From Undaria pinnatifida (taxonomy: Eukaryota; Sar; Phaeophyceae; Laminariales; Alariaceae), in the NCBI GenBank assembly GCA_012845835.1, contig JABAKD010000028.1, positions 14,044,648 through 14,108,647 on the forward strand: 64,000 nucleotides of DNA, read 5' to 3'. A program made the position numbers and the translations under genes. Each line of letters starts with the position of its first letter. Within the stretch, counting starts at the first letter, position 1. Shown here piece by piece: positions 43,514 to 55,084 of the stretch. Below the pieces are notes generated by a model, which was given only the letters and a program-made list of their open reading frames with translations, was not told the origin of the DNA and did not search any database.

Positions 43514-44620
43514 CGGGGGAGGGGGCGGGGGGGGGCGGGGGGGGAGGGGGGGGGGGGGAAGGAAGGGTTTTAGGTGAGGGGTTTGTTATACGTGTGGTGC
43601 TAGGTCTAGGCGATGGTGTTGGTGATGGGGAAGAAGGGGGCGTTCGGGGCGGGGGGGGGGGGGAAAGCAGCGGCATGGATGGCTCTCGAAAGATAATGAG
43701 GTGATATCCTGTGCGTAAAGTGTTTATTTATCAGGCGGATTTCGATATTTGGTGGGGCGTTTGAGTAAGGGAGAGCGAGAGGGAGGGGGGGGGGGGGGGG
43801 GAGGGAAGAGATTTTTTAGCAGGTTTAGGTCACAAATAATATCCAAATACACCTCGGCTGTGAGATCAAAGATATTTAGGGGCTTGTTGTACGCGTGGTG
43901 CTAGGTCTAGGCGATCGTGCGGGTGGTTGGAAAAGAGGGGGTGTTGAAGGGGGGGGGGTCGGGGGGAAAAAAAATGAAAATTACGTCATGGATGGTCAGA
44001 AAGATAATGACTTGATATCAACTGCGTATAGGTGTTTACTACTCTGGCCGATTTCGATTGTGAGTGGGGCGTTTGGACAAACTAGGCGGAAGGGGGGGGG
44101 GATCGGGGGACGGGGGGCGGGGGGCGGGGGGCGGGGGGGGTTATGAACAAGAGGGGTCAGGGGAGAGGGAGGGGAGGGGGGGGGCGGGGGGCGGGACATT
44201 TCAATATGTGCGCGGAAACTATATATCCTCAAAGGGGACAAACCTGACGATTCAAGCAATAAGACGTCCCTTTACATAATCTGGCTTGTAATGTTTACTA
44301 TTTTAGAAGGTTTGATGTTCGATGCAGCATGCAACCTAGTGTTTATGTGTAGTAAATAACGTGTTAAATCTTCATAACTCGTTGTTGTATGATACATGGA
44401 TCGAAAGGTAGAATATTTTATAGAATATTTGTAGTTACCAATATTTTCTGACATCGCTTATTATAGAAAGAGATACGTATTGTCAAATACAACGGGCGAG
44501 GTGATGTGGTCATGCACTGGTTGTCACCGCCATCATACAGTTACCATTATTTTCTGACATCGCTAACTATACGAAAGAGAAACGTATTGGGAAATACAGC
44601 ATGCGAGGTGATGTTAAGTG
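42800..44620 (-). repeat. Family A copy A10, most complete, with the longest G block
   Basis: Full module series: terminal module, two GCAGCTCAAT modules, GTGCTAGGTCTAGGCGATG, GCATGGATGGCTCTCGAAAGATAATG, a second internal terminal-like motif (ACACCTCGGCTGTGAGATCAAAGAT), a second pass, the AT-rich module, and two tandem TTTCTGACATCGCT units. About 43430-43560 is almost pure G and could form G-quadruplexes. Confidence 0.8.
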
Positions 44621-45200
44621 AATCGTGTCAGTCGAATAACCGGTGAGGGGAGGGCGGAGTTTTGAAGGACGTGGGGGGCTGGTTTTGATCAAAAGGGAGC
44701 GGGGGTGGCGGGGGGGGAAAGGGAGGTGGAGGGGGGGGGGCGGGGCAGCTCAATTTGTGCGCGGAACCTATTAATCTTTCAAGGGGATACATCTGACGGT
44801 TTTGGAAGAATGCACCCGTTTATCATGGGGGAGGGGGGGGGGGCAGCTTAATCTGTGTGTGGAAACTATACATTTTTTTAATGGGATAAATGTGACGGTT
44901 TGGAAAAAATGCACCAGTTTATCATGTATATCGTGTAAATTGTACAACCAGTGAGTAGAGGGCGGAGTGTTCGAGAGTGTGGGGGTGTGGGTGGGGTGGG
45001 GGGGGTGGGGGGGTGTGGGGTGTGGGGGGGAACGTTTGGGGGGGGGAGGGGGGGGGATGGCATAGATGTAGGGGTTTGCTATACGTGTTGTGCTAGGTCT
45101 AGGCGATGCTGCGGGTAGTGGGGAAGGAAGGGGCGTTAGAGGGGGGTGGTTGGGGGGGGGGGGGAGAATGAAAACTTCGTCATGGATGGTTGGAAAGATA
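44621..45200 (-). repeat. Family A copy A11, left part
   Basis: It starts mid-module (GTGAATCGTGTCAGTCGAATAACCGG) and runs to CATGGATGGTTGGAAAGATA, where an LTR element interrupts it. It resumes at 51584. The uninterrupted equivalent is visible at about 43985-44035. Confidence 0.8.
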
Positions 45201-45505
45201 GTGTTGATTGTATGCTTGGGTATGATACGGATATGATGACGGTTGAGTATAGTAGGGGTTTCCAGTGATAGATTGGCTTCATCGTAGCGGTATATCGGGA
45301 TGGTGGAATGATTTAAGCTTTTTCGCCGTCACTCCTCCTTGTGCTTCTTCAACCGTGTGAGTCTTCTCTTCTCCACGCTGCGCCTTGGCTGGGAGCAACG
45401 TATTTTGTATGCACGTCTAAAACTTGTCTTCATACCGGCGACTCCACCACCCCACTATTGTCAGCTCAACGGTAAGCCCTCTACGCTTCGTAGGGATCAA
45501 CAAAC
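45201..45505 (+). repeat. 5' LTR
   Basis: 305 bases sharing GATTGTATGCTTGG, TATAGTAGGGGTTTCCAG, CGGTATATCGGGATGGTGGAA and CCCTCTA-CTTCGTAGGGATC with the 3' copy. The leader that follows shows no clear initiator-methionine tRNA primer site. Confidence 0.8.
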
Positions 45506-45678
45506 GCGATAACCATCGTGTACCGTACGCTATACTTTCCCTGTTCGAAGAAAACAGTGTTGAGTGACGTGGGCTCTTTTGCGGAAGAGAGCTAGCTGGA
45601 GATATATCAAAAACAGCCCTCCCTGTGAAAGGGAGATCTGGGTGCCTTATTTGAACCATACCTGAGGGCGAGGTAAAA

Positions 45679-46149
45679 ATGGGCGTTGTGGACGTGAAGG
45701 CGTTGACAGCCAGGGCGGGGAGCTCTCAGCGGGCCAAGATGCGGGAGCTGGAAGAGCTGCTCGCAATACGGGACCAACTTGAGAAACAAATCGAGGGTGT
45801 TTTTCGTTATGGTTTCCGGACCATAGACCAGATTTTATCAGGATGGCACGAGTTCTATCAAACAGAAGGTCGCATTGAGGAAGGCGAACTCATCATTTGC
45901 GAGTACTCGCAACTTATCCTAGAGCTCTCAAGATTCTCTCGACGACTAGAGCAAACGCGAGATATTTCTCAGCCGTCTCACGTACCAGAGAGGGGAGCGG
46001 GCGTGGCCAGATGTCAGTCACAGCTCGTGACGCCAGCACTTGAGACTGGAAGTGAGAGCACTGCTCAGCAGCAGCCGCAGCAGCAGCAGCAGCAGCAGCA
46101 GTTCAAGACGGAGAAAAGTTTTATAGTGGAATTTGAGACGAGGGGGTAA
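45679..46149 (+). CDS. Unidentified 156-residue ORF in the LTR element leader position
   Basis: It begins 174 bases after the 5' LTR, where a gag start is expected. The N-terminal half is charged and helical (AKMRELEELLAIRDQLEKQI, then GWHEFYQTEGRIEEGELIIC). The C-terminus is a Gln run encoded by CAG repeats. No zinc knuckle or gag motif is seen. The CAG-containing segment is duplicated about 217 bases downstream (46234-46335), after the stop. It could be a diverged gag or captured host sequence. Confidence 0.4.
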   Translation: MGVVDVKALTARAGSSQRAKMRELEELLAIRDQLEKQIEGVFRYGFRTIDQILSGWHEFYQTEGRIEEGELIICEYSQLILELSRFSRRLEQTRDISQPSHVPERGAGVARCQSQLVTPALETGSESTAQQQPQQQQQQQQFKTEKSFIVEFETRG

Positions 46150-46339
46150 GAACAGGAGGAGCTCTCGCAGCTGCCATTGAAGCAGCAGCAGCAGAAGCAG
46201 CTGCAGCCTCCGGCGGCACCATCCCCTGCTTGGACGTCACAGCTCGTATTCCCAATGCTTGAGACTGGGAGCGAGCGCACTGCGCAGCAGCAGCCGCTGG
46301 GGCAGCAGGAGCAGTTTGAGACGGGGGAGAAGAGATGGC

Positions 46340-49300
46340 TCGAAAAATTTGGTTGTGAAACTAAATTACGATCAGTATCTGCCGTGCTCCTTGGGAGCGC
46401 CGGCTGCTGAGCCCGTTGACGTGTGGGCCCGGGTTGGGGTCGGCCTATTGTGGCTGGTTGCGGTGGAGGACGCTGGGTGTGGGAGGCGCGGACGCCCTGG
46501 TGGAGAATCCTTCCCACCGTTTGCTCCCGACTAAGGCAACCACCACAGGTCATGTCATGAAAAATTGTTTCTGTCTGGGCTTTGTCTTGATTCCAGAGTA
46601 TTGAAGCATGTGTGTGTGTGTTCTTCACATTAAACCGTTCTTCTACTCGTCGACATCCAGCACACCCAGTGTCCGTACTGATTCTTCACCCTAGAAAGAT
46701 CAGCTCTGTGGTCACAAGCCACGACACAGAGATAATGCATCGTAATGCATTCGACAACGCAATGTCATGCCCTAGTACTGGGTACGACAGGCACAACATA
46801 CATACGTCAGCAACAGAAATACATTGGAAGAGAGAAATACGAAATAAACAAAAACAAAAACAAAAAACAAAAAACAAAAACAAAATAAGAAAACACATAA
46901 AAACAAAGATAAAAATAAAACAAAAAATGAAACAAACAAAACGAAGGGGAAATCGAAGAAACAACCCAACCGGAGAGGAGAGCCAAAGCTCGGAAAAGAA
47001 ACACAATAAAATGAAATAAAATAACTTAAAGTAAAACCAAAATAAGATAATCCGAACACGAGCCAAAAACCTGGACACGCAACGAGGGAACAAAGGAGAA
47101 AAAAAAAAAAAAAATACCCCAGAAAAAGACGAAAAGTGCTATGTACCTACTAGTCGGCCTGGTACCTTGCTACCCTGTCTGCCATCTCCTTCCTGCCTTC
47201 GTCCACCGCGGTCTCCCTTCTATTCCTCCTGTTGCCCCCCCTGCCCCCATTCCCTTGGACGGCTTTCCTTCTACTCCTCCTGTTTCCCCCCCTCCCCCGT
47301 TTGTGTTCTTCTCATTAAACCAAAATACCTTGTAAAAGAGAGAAACAACGAAAGAAACCAAGACAAAATAAATAAATAAATAAATAAAAAGGGGAGCCAA
47401 GCATGTAGTAGACTTTTGCTGTGTGAAAATACATCATATGAACTGCTGTGGCGATGCTGTCTTGGCTTTGTCTTGATTTTAGAGTAATACAGCAGGTAGT
47501 GGGCGTTTGCTGTGTGAACATGCATCATATGAACTGCGGTCGCGATATATGACACTGCTAACTATACGGCAGCAAGCAGTAGTTGACTTTCGTAGCGATG
47601 ACATGTTGGTATCTGAGGCTGTGAGACGATCTTTTCCTTTCGCATTCTTTGCGGTCAAGACTTTTTTTTTCGCTTTAAATCATAGCAAAGGACAGAGTAG
47701 TAGCGTGGGCAGAGGGGCGGGCAGGATAAATGCTTGTGGCTGTCCCCCAGCCCCTCTGGCCCCAACCACCGGCAAATGTGATTGCTTGTGGTATGATAGC
47801 TCTACTGATCAACAGGTTACTAGGCACAGGATGCAGGATGATTGACGGATTGACAGTAGATGATGTCAGTAGCTAGCGATTGCTTGCGACAGCCGTATTC
47901 TTTGTCTGTCTTATGTACAGCAGTTTGGTACTTTGGTTCATTTTCAATCAACCATTTTCCCTCACGCACCAAAGAGGGAAGGAGTTGAGAACGAATTCGC
48001 TATCTCCGAAACATAAATTTTGATTTCGGTTGTGTGCCGTGTGTTTTCCAAACAAAATTCCTGGTTCGATATTGTACGTCATCCGGTTTTACAGATAAAT
48101 TGGTGACGACTGATGATGTCTGTAGGGGTATGGACAATACCAGTAGTATTATTTTTGAGGTACGCCCGGGGGATCATGACGGGTATTGTTAGTACCAGTA
48201 GTACTTGTATTATATTTCGGGTACGCACGAGAGATGATGACAACATACGTGGTAGTTTGGTTGGTCTTATACAATGCGGGCTACTTCCAGAACAGCTGGT
48301 TGTCAACCTTAGCAGCGATCTAGCATAGTACGGTACACCGAGGACCAACGCCCGAATGGGTAGGGTGGACCGTAACTGGACCAAGTCCGGCGGAAGGCCA
48401 TCTCCCATGGGCAGGGGTTTTGTTAGTCGGTGAGCTTGCGCAAGTCCCTCACTACCCGGAAAGATGACATACCGGGTGGCTATCTCCACTGAAACTGACC
48501 CTCAGGGGACAGGCCGGGTCGACATACACACGCACCCGTATACAACGGCAGCTTGCGCTGCCAGGGTTGTAACGAAGACCACTGATAGGGACAGCTTACG
48601 CTATACCTACAATGGGACTCGAAGGGTGCGCCAGCTAGCGTTGGGCTGCGAAAGCAACTGAGTTAAATCGACACACACGTATGAAAATACGCGGAAGTAT
48701 GGTGAGCTAAAGCTTTATTTTTCCCCATCCGCCGGAGGATAAAAAAAAAAGAAAAAAAGTACGGTACAAGTACACGAAATGAAGGAACCGGTACTGAGGA
48801 AATAAAGTATTACTCACGTGTTATGATGCAATATGTGGTGAAAATATCGGGATGACATCATGTGTTTTTCTCGTTAAACTCAAGATTCCACCCTGATTTT
48901 GTCCCGGTTATGCCTACTGTATTATGACCATCACATTGTAGTCTAGTCTGACATGCTTTGCTTGACAATGATCGATGATAGGATTTTGATTATGTTCAAG
49001 CCTCCTTTGGTTTGATCGCCCCCTCGACTTCCCCCCGCCCTTATGGTGCGCGTGTGCAGAGTGTTATGGTAAGCGGTATCTGCTGTGTGCCGGACGAAAA
49101 ATAATGAGCAGGGGGAATAGGGTAGATTATATGGTTCTTATAGTCCACAGCAGTTAGGTGCTCAAACAATATATGTACGTAGTATACGAGCATTTTGAGT
49201 ACAGACGAAGATAGTCAGCACTCCTGCGTTTGTTATCGAGTATACCTGATACCATATCCTATATACGCGTTTAAATCAAGGTTGCCAAACAGTTTAAAGG

Positions 49301-49680
49301 ATCGTTATTTCTTTATTGCGGTAGCTTAGCAGCATCGACAAACACTCTTCCAGCACTGTGATTCTACTATACGTGTCGCTCTTCCGGAAAGGAACATGCG
49401 GAATAACTTGACCCTCGATAAAACAACCTCGTCACGTGTAGCGAGGCGTTTGCGCTCTGATCTATCGGTACTCTGAAACAGAAATAAACACGCGGTTGAA
49501 TTCGTGCTATACCGGCATCAAACAGTTGTCGAATCAACTCTGAAATATAGTGGCATATTGCGGGATTTGATATTGTTTTGCGGGTTTTGCGGTTAATGGT
49601 GATATATCCGTTAGTTCGGGTAGGGCAATCCCGCTCGAGGAAGGTCTCAAACAGACTGGCCTTTCCAAGAACTGGTATGG
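46340..49680. other. LTR-element interior without recognisable pol
   Basis: This 3.3-kb stretch holds an A-rich CAAAAA-type tract (46835-47120), a short AAAT run near 47370, local duplications, and a 48330-48660 segment with ACTGGACCAAGTCCGGCGG and a 65-codon ORF of unknown origin. I see no integrase or reverse transcriptase motifs. Confidence 0.5.
46835..47120 (+). repeat. A-rich low-complexity tract
   Basis: Repeated AAAACAAAAAC-like sequence ends in a run of A. On the minus strand it gives Phe/Leu/Val-rich ORFs that mimic membrane proteins but are compositional artefacts. Confidence 0.8.
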
Positions 49681-49683
49681 TGC

Positions 49684-50308
49684 TTGATGTGGCTTGCAAA
49701 CCAGACACGTCCGGACATTGCGAACGCAGTGAGAGCGGTAGCCAGGTACACCAACTCGCCCAGGGAGATACACTGTAAGACAGCAGTTGGCATTTTAGAG
49801 TATTTTTTTTTCACGAGTGATTTTGGCATTACTTTTCAGAGAGGCAGTGGACTAGAGCTGGTTGCGTATGCGGATGCAGACTACGCTAGCAAGGCCTCGG
49901 TTTCCGGTAGGGCTGTCATGTGCGCAGGGGCATGCGTGTGCTGGTTTTCGATGACTCAAAAGTGCGTGACGCTTTTCGACCACAGAAGCCGAGTACGTAG
50001 CACTGGCAGACACCGTCAAGGAGGTGATTTTTTTGCGGTACGTGAGTATTATTTTGCCTGGTCTTGGTTCTGCATGCATCACGGTTTTTGAGGACAACAA
50101 GGGGGCAAGGCACTTGGCTCATAACCCGGTGTGCGCCTCGAATTCGGAACACATTGATATTAGAAACCACTTCCTACGAGAGCTTGTATTCAGGGGAGAA
50201 TTTGATATTTTCGCCGTAGAGTCTGAGCATCAACACGCAGACTTCCTGACAAAGGCACTCGCCGGTCCAGGTTTTCGTTTTCACCGGGATTTTGTTATGA
50301 ACTTTTGA
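49684..50308 (+). pseudogene. Ty1/copia RNase H region, one frameshift
   Basis: The first frame reads TRPDIANAVRAVARYTNSP (end of reverse transcriptase) and ELVAYADADYAS (RNase H aspartate). After an extra T in a T-run near 49975 the second frame continues TTEAEYVALADTVKE, FEDNKGARHLAHNP and SEHIDIRNHFLRELV, ending HADFLTKAL...FHRDFVMNF at a stop. RNase H removes the RNA template during reverse transcription. One inserted base explains the break. Confidence 0.85.
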
Positions 50309-51285
50309 GTTTGGGAGAACGGTAGAATATGTCATGATTTAGTACGCTAGGTTCGCTGTTTATACTGTTTAACAATGATATTTGAGCAGGAGATTTGAGA
50401 CGGCAACGGTTTTTTTAACACTACCCGGGGTCATCCCCGCGTAATCAGTCTATGGTTTTCTCAACTAGCCCCGTAATGAGACCCAGCTGAGCCAAACCGT
50501 TTAGTTTTCATCCTGCAAGGAGGGGTCACGCCCACCTGTTACCGCTTGTGCGGGAAAGGATTCGCTTGACCACTTGAGAGGATTATGGCTCGTTAAGTGG
50601 GGAAAAGGTCTCAAACTCGACGAGTTCGATACGTCTGCACCCGAGGGCGACCAAGTTTTTCGCGAGCTGATTTGAATTGTTTCTTGACGGATAATTCTGC
50701 ATATATTAGCTGGATTACATTTCTTTTAAGAGTGCATGGTAGTTAGAGAGGCAAGTACCTGTTTCTTGTTTTTTGAAATATTACTGTTTTCACGATTGCG
50801 TTGTCTAGTATGGCCTTATTTTGCTTTGGATTTGAGCGTTCGGAATCTTAATCGATTTTTAGATGTACCCAGCAGGGAGGTGTTTGTCTCATTCGAAAGT
50901 GAGTTTTGAGACTGCTGTCCGATCACACTTGTTGGCATCCCTGTTCTATGAAGCTGACAACCGTTTCATAAGGAAGGCTGAGTGCTGATAATTAGGCCGA
51001 TGTTTGAGTTTTTGGAATTTTGGAATTTAGATGTCGGATTTAAGTATTTTTTTTGTTTTTGGACCTAAGACTTTACGACTTAGATCTTAGGTTCGTGAAG
51101 ATTGATGTTGGATACTGTCTTGAATTGTATCTCTAGATTTCTGGAGTGCTTTTCAAGGGCTACGGTGATGCAATCTTTCTTTTTTGTCACAGTGGCACTG
51201 GGAAGACATTGATTGACCGAAATCTTCATTGAATCGTTTTACCCTGATGATATGACAATATACCACCATACCGTATGCAGGGAGG

Positions 51286-51583
51286 CTTTTGATTGTATGC
51301 TTGGAAACGATACGGATACTATGACGGTTAGGTATAGTAGGGGTTTCCAGCGATAGGCTTGCTACATCTTAGCGGTATATCGGGATGGTGGAATGATTTT
51401 GGGTGTTTCGCCGTCACTCGTTGTTGTGCTTCTTCTACGGAGTGAGGCTTCTCCCCTCCACGCTGCGCCTTGGCTAGGAATATATATGTACGTCTTATAC
51501 TTGTCTTCATACCGATGACTCCACTACCCCACTATTGTCAGCTCAACGAGTAAGCCCTCTAACCTTCGTAGGGATCAACAAAC
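51286..51583 (+). repeat. 3' LTR
   Basis: 298 bases matching 45201-45505. It is preceded by a short purine stretch (GCAGGGAGG) that could be a degenerate polypurine tract, and followed directly by AGATA. Confidence 0.8.
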
Positions 51584-52730
51584 AGATAATGACGTGATAT
51601 CAACTGCGTAGAGGTGTTTATTATTGTGGCCGATTTCGATTGTACGTGGGGCGTTTAAACAAACTGGGCGAAAAAAAAAAAAGAAGGGGGGAGGGGGGGA
51701 GAGAAGGGCGGAAATGACTTTGAGCTACGGCATGGATGTCTAGGAAGATAATGAGATGACATCAGCTGGCTGGTAGTGTTTTCTACTTTGGTAGATTTTG
51801 ATTTTAGATGCAGTATGCAACTCAGTGTTGTAAATAACGTGTTAAATCTTCACAATTTGTTATTGTACATGAATCGAAAGATGAATATTTCAATCGATAG
51901 GTACTATCATGTAGTTTCCATTATTTTCTGACATCGCTACTTACATGAAAGAGATACGTATTGCCAAAAACAACAGGCAAGATGTGGTCATGCATGTCAC
52001 CGCCATCATGTAGTTACCATTATTTTCTGACATCGTTAAGTATAAGAAAGATATACGTATTGATAAATACAACAGGAGAGGTGATGTGGTCATGCAATGT
52101 CACCGCCATTGCGCACGAGAGGGAGAAATGCGAATCGTCAATGTTTTGAAAGGAACGCTTGGTGTACACGCGCTTAATTACGCAACTTCGTTAGTCATGC
52201 TTCGCTTGGCATAGGTTGGGAGGCGATCATGCAGACGGTATGTACGAAATACCCTTCGTAATAGGTTAGTAGTGTGGTTTTACCGATTTTAACATATTTG
52301 CCTGTGCTTCCTTTTCAAATAGTATTTGTCTCAAATGTACAATTTCACGCCCATGATTGTTACCGTGCCGATGTGAGGCTCTGAGGTTGCCAATCCTAAG
52401 ACAGAGATACATCTTTCAAATGCAACAATCGAGGTGGGCATGCGATGTCACCACTATTGAACGCGAGGGTGACTTTACTTCGTTAGGCATATGCTACTGC
52501 GTTTGGTAGAGGTTGTCTCACGTGGGCATGCGATGTCACCACTATTGAACGCGAGGGTGACTTTACTTCGTTGGGCATATGCTACTGCGTTTGGTATGTT
52601 AGAGGTTGCCAGGCGATCATGCAAACGGATGGAGGCACGAAATACCCTGCGCAATAGGTTGGTCGTGTGGTTTACCGCAGTGTTAACATATCTGTCTGTA
52701 CTTCTTTTTGACATCATTTCCTAGTGCACG
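51584..52730 (-). repeat. Family A copy A11, right part
   Basis: It resumes with AGATAATGACGTGATATCAAC, the continuation of the module cut at 45200, then the AT-rich module and two TTTCTGACATCG units. Near the end an 88-bp tandem duplication (52434-52609) repeats GTGGGCATGCGATGTCACC...TACTGCGTTTGGTA. Confidence 0.75.
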
Positions 52731-52749
52731 ATTATACGCCCTGTTTTCT

Positions 52750-53905
52750 CCCCACTGTCGTCGAAGATGTTGTGGTCCTGTAGATGTCGCGTCCGTGTCT
52801 GGTGATCTTCTTAGTGGTGCTCATAAAAACATGCTCTAACGAGTAGTAGATGATTGCTGAGTGGTGTTCTTTTCGTTTACATCAAGCCAGGTAGTACATG
52901 TCAACGCAACCGCTTGCTTGAAAACGACAAAAAAAAATCCTCACACACCTGACACAGAGGAGACGCGGCCCGATGATTGTTCAGTATACCGACGGTCAGG
53001 AACAGGTTATCGAGCAGCGCACTTGGTTTTTACTACCGCTCCTCACTCCACCCAAAACACTACGGGCTTGCGTTGGACCTGTTTGCTGATGCCCAAAACC
53101 AATTGCAAAGGAGGTGATGTGGTGGACAAATGCTATAATGATATGCGCTGCTGCGATTACCCCGTTTCTCGTTCTGTTTTTCTTGCGTTCTTGGTGAACC
53201 TGTTATTTGGCAACGAGCAGGTTTTGACGCATTTTGGGTTTGTGTATAGACTTTATGTAGACTATGTGATGTTTCTGACTCGGATGCACCTCAATTTGGA
53301 ACCCAGGGTGTATGGGTTCCATCTTTTGACTGGGCTTATATGTGGACGTATATATATATATGTGGTTTTTGTGTGTCGTGTGTCCGCGTGGTTGTTGCTA
53401 TACGTGTATGTTTTGGTTGATGTTCTAGACTTCGTTATCGTATTGTTTCAAAGTGGTGCTTTCAGCGTGGTTGTTGCTACACGTATATGTCTTGGTTGAT
53501 GTTCTAGACATCGTTATCGTGTTGTTTCATAATGTTGTTTTCGAATACATATTATGTAATGTCCGCGTGGTTTTTGCTACATGTGTATGTTTTGGTTGAT
53601 GTTCTAGACTTCGTTATCGTATTGTATAATAAGAGTGGTGTTTTCGAATGCATATTACTTTGGGTGCGTATGATTGTTGCTACACGTGTATGGTTTGGTT
53701 GATGTTCTAAACTTCGTTATCGTGTTGTTTCAGTAGAGTGTTTTCGAATACATATTTTATACAGTGGTTGGGGGGGGGGGCGGCTGTTGTGCATATCTGC
53801 AAAACGTACTTATGTCCTCCGAGAAAACTGCTTCGAGGGGATAAAAATGAAGTTACGAGGGACGTTTGGGAATTTCAACGTCCCCCCTCGCGTTATTTGA
53901 CCACG
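52750..53905 (+). repeat. Family C dispersed repeat, copy 2
   Basis: This is the partner of 31165-32615. The unit around TTTTGGTTGATGTTCTA(G/A)AC(T/A)TCGTTATCGT occurs four times in tandem (about 53392, 53467, 53565 and 53668), versus two or three dispersed copies in copy 1. A 212-residue ORF starts here but shows no domain. Confidence 0.75.
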
Positions 53906-53986
53906 GGTGGTAGGTCCATGGTTGGGTCACTCACGGAGACAGAAGTCACGTAATCCGGAGAGCCATCGGGCTGGGAAGAGAAGTAA

Positions 53987-54650
53987 AGTAGAGTTTCGAA
54001 GTACGGCTGTGGGGATTTTCCTCCCCAGCGACTTGGTGACCCCAATCATGAGAAATTGGAGACCACGTACAATTTTATTATTATTTCTCGGAGAACCAAC
54101 CTGGTTCCGCCGCATCTCCTCACATGCGTTACGGTTTCACAAAACCACAAATAATATCCCTATCAGGCTTTGGTACAAGCACAAACCAACATTCCCCCTA
54201 CTTGTAACACAGTCATGATAACGCCCGTTCAAACCGACAAGCAAAAATCAATACTCAGAACCAACCAATATTGTCCACTCAAATCAATATACTCCAAGTC
54301 CTCCATCAACCGAATTTTTTATACCGAAATCGAGATAAAAAATCTCAAATATCATCGTTCAATACTCAAAAGCAACCAATAATGTTGTTCCCCCATATTA
54401 ATATACTCCGAGTCCTCCATCAACCGATTTTGTTTTTTTTTTGTCAGAGTTTCGAAGAAGTGCAGCTGAGGGGCGTTTCCTCCCCAGCCACGTGGTGACC
54501 CCAATCATGAGAGATTGGAGACCACATACATTTTTATTTTTATTTCTCGGGGAACCAACCTGGTTCCGCCGCATCTCCTCACATGCGTTACGGTACACAA
54601 ACCACAAACAACATTCCAATCGGGCTTTGGTACAAGCACAAATCAACACG
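53987..54650 (+). repeat. Two direct repeats of about 200 bp and inner tandem repeats
   Basis: AGAGTTTCGAAG...CCTCCCCAGC-AC-TGGTGACCCCAATCATGAGA and GGAACCAACCTGGTTCCGCCGCATCTCCTCACATGCGTTACGG occur at about 53987-54185 and 54450-54645. Between them, AATATACTCC(A/G)AGTCCTCCATCAACCGA(A/T)TTT occurs twice (about 54287 and 54400). No coding is recognised. Confidence 0.75.
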
Positions 54651-55084
54651 CGTCTCTTGTCAAGTATGGCGAAATGCATATTTATCTCTGAATATGAAAC
54701 ATGCAATAACCAGCCTTGCCAACTATGGGTTGTAGCGGTATCATAATACACTTATAATACATTTACTCTTGATAGTTTGACAATGTGTGCAATAATTATT
54801 TTGCTGCACGGTGTGGGTTGAATCCATGTACGGAGTGAGGCTAGGGTTGAAGCTTTAACAATAAAGAAAGAGAAAAAAGGGGGGCATTTTACAAGAAAGC
54901 TTCTATATATAGTTAGTCCGCTTATTGAGTACATTGATGTAGACGAAGTAGTAGGTGTTTCATCACTGCGATCGTTGACGAAGTAGTAGGTGTTTCATCA
55001 CTGGGATCGTTGGATCCGGACATGTTGGCGGGTGACATGTATGTGATGAGCTGTGGGAGGTTTTAACGCGACAGATAATATATA

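Larger units (their letters stand above)
45201..51583 (+). mobile_element. LTR retrotransposon remnant inserted in family A, 5-bp duplications
   Basis: LTRs at 45201-45505 and 51286-51583 are roughly 85% alike. AGATA lies immediately outside both ends (45196-45200 and 51584-51588), and the flanks join to match an uninterrupted family A module near 43985-44035. The ends read GTGTTGAT and ATCAACAAAC. A Ty1/copia RNase H region (49684-50308) has the expected orientation and position. Integrase and reverse transcriptase are not recognisable, and the 46.6-49.6 kb interior appears replaced or heavily decayed. Confidence 0.8.

Noticed and set aside
43401-43676. Pro-rich ORF within family A
   Set aside because: It is the complement of a near-pure G block. 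Similar Pro- or Gly-rich ORFs occur in every family A copy and follow the homopolymer only.
46686-47093. Phe-rich ORFs resembling a membrane protein
   Set aside because: They arise from the A-rich tract read on the minus strand. There is no helix periodicity or motif.
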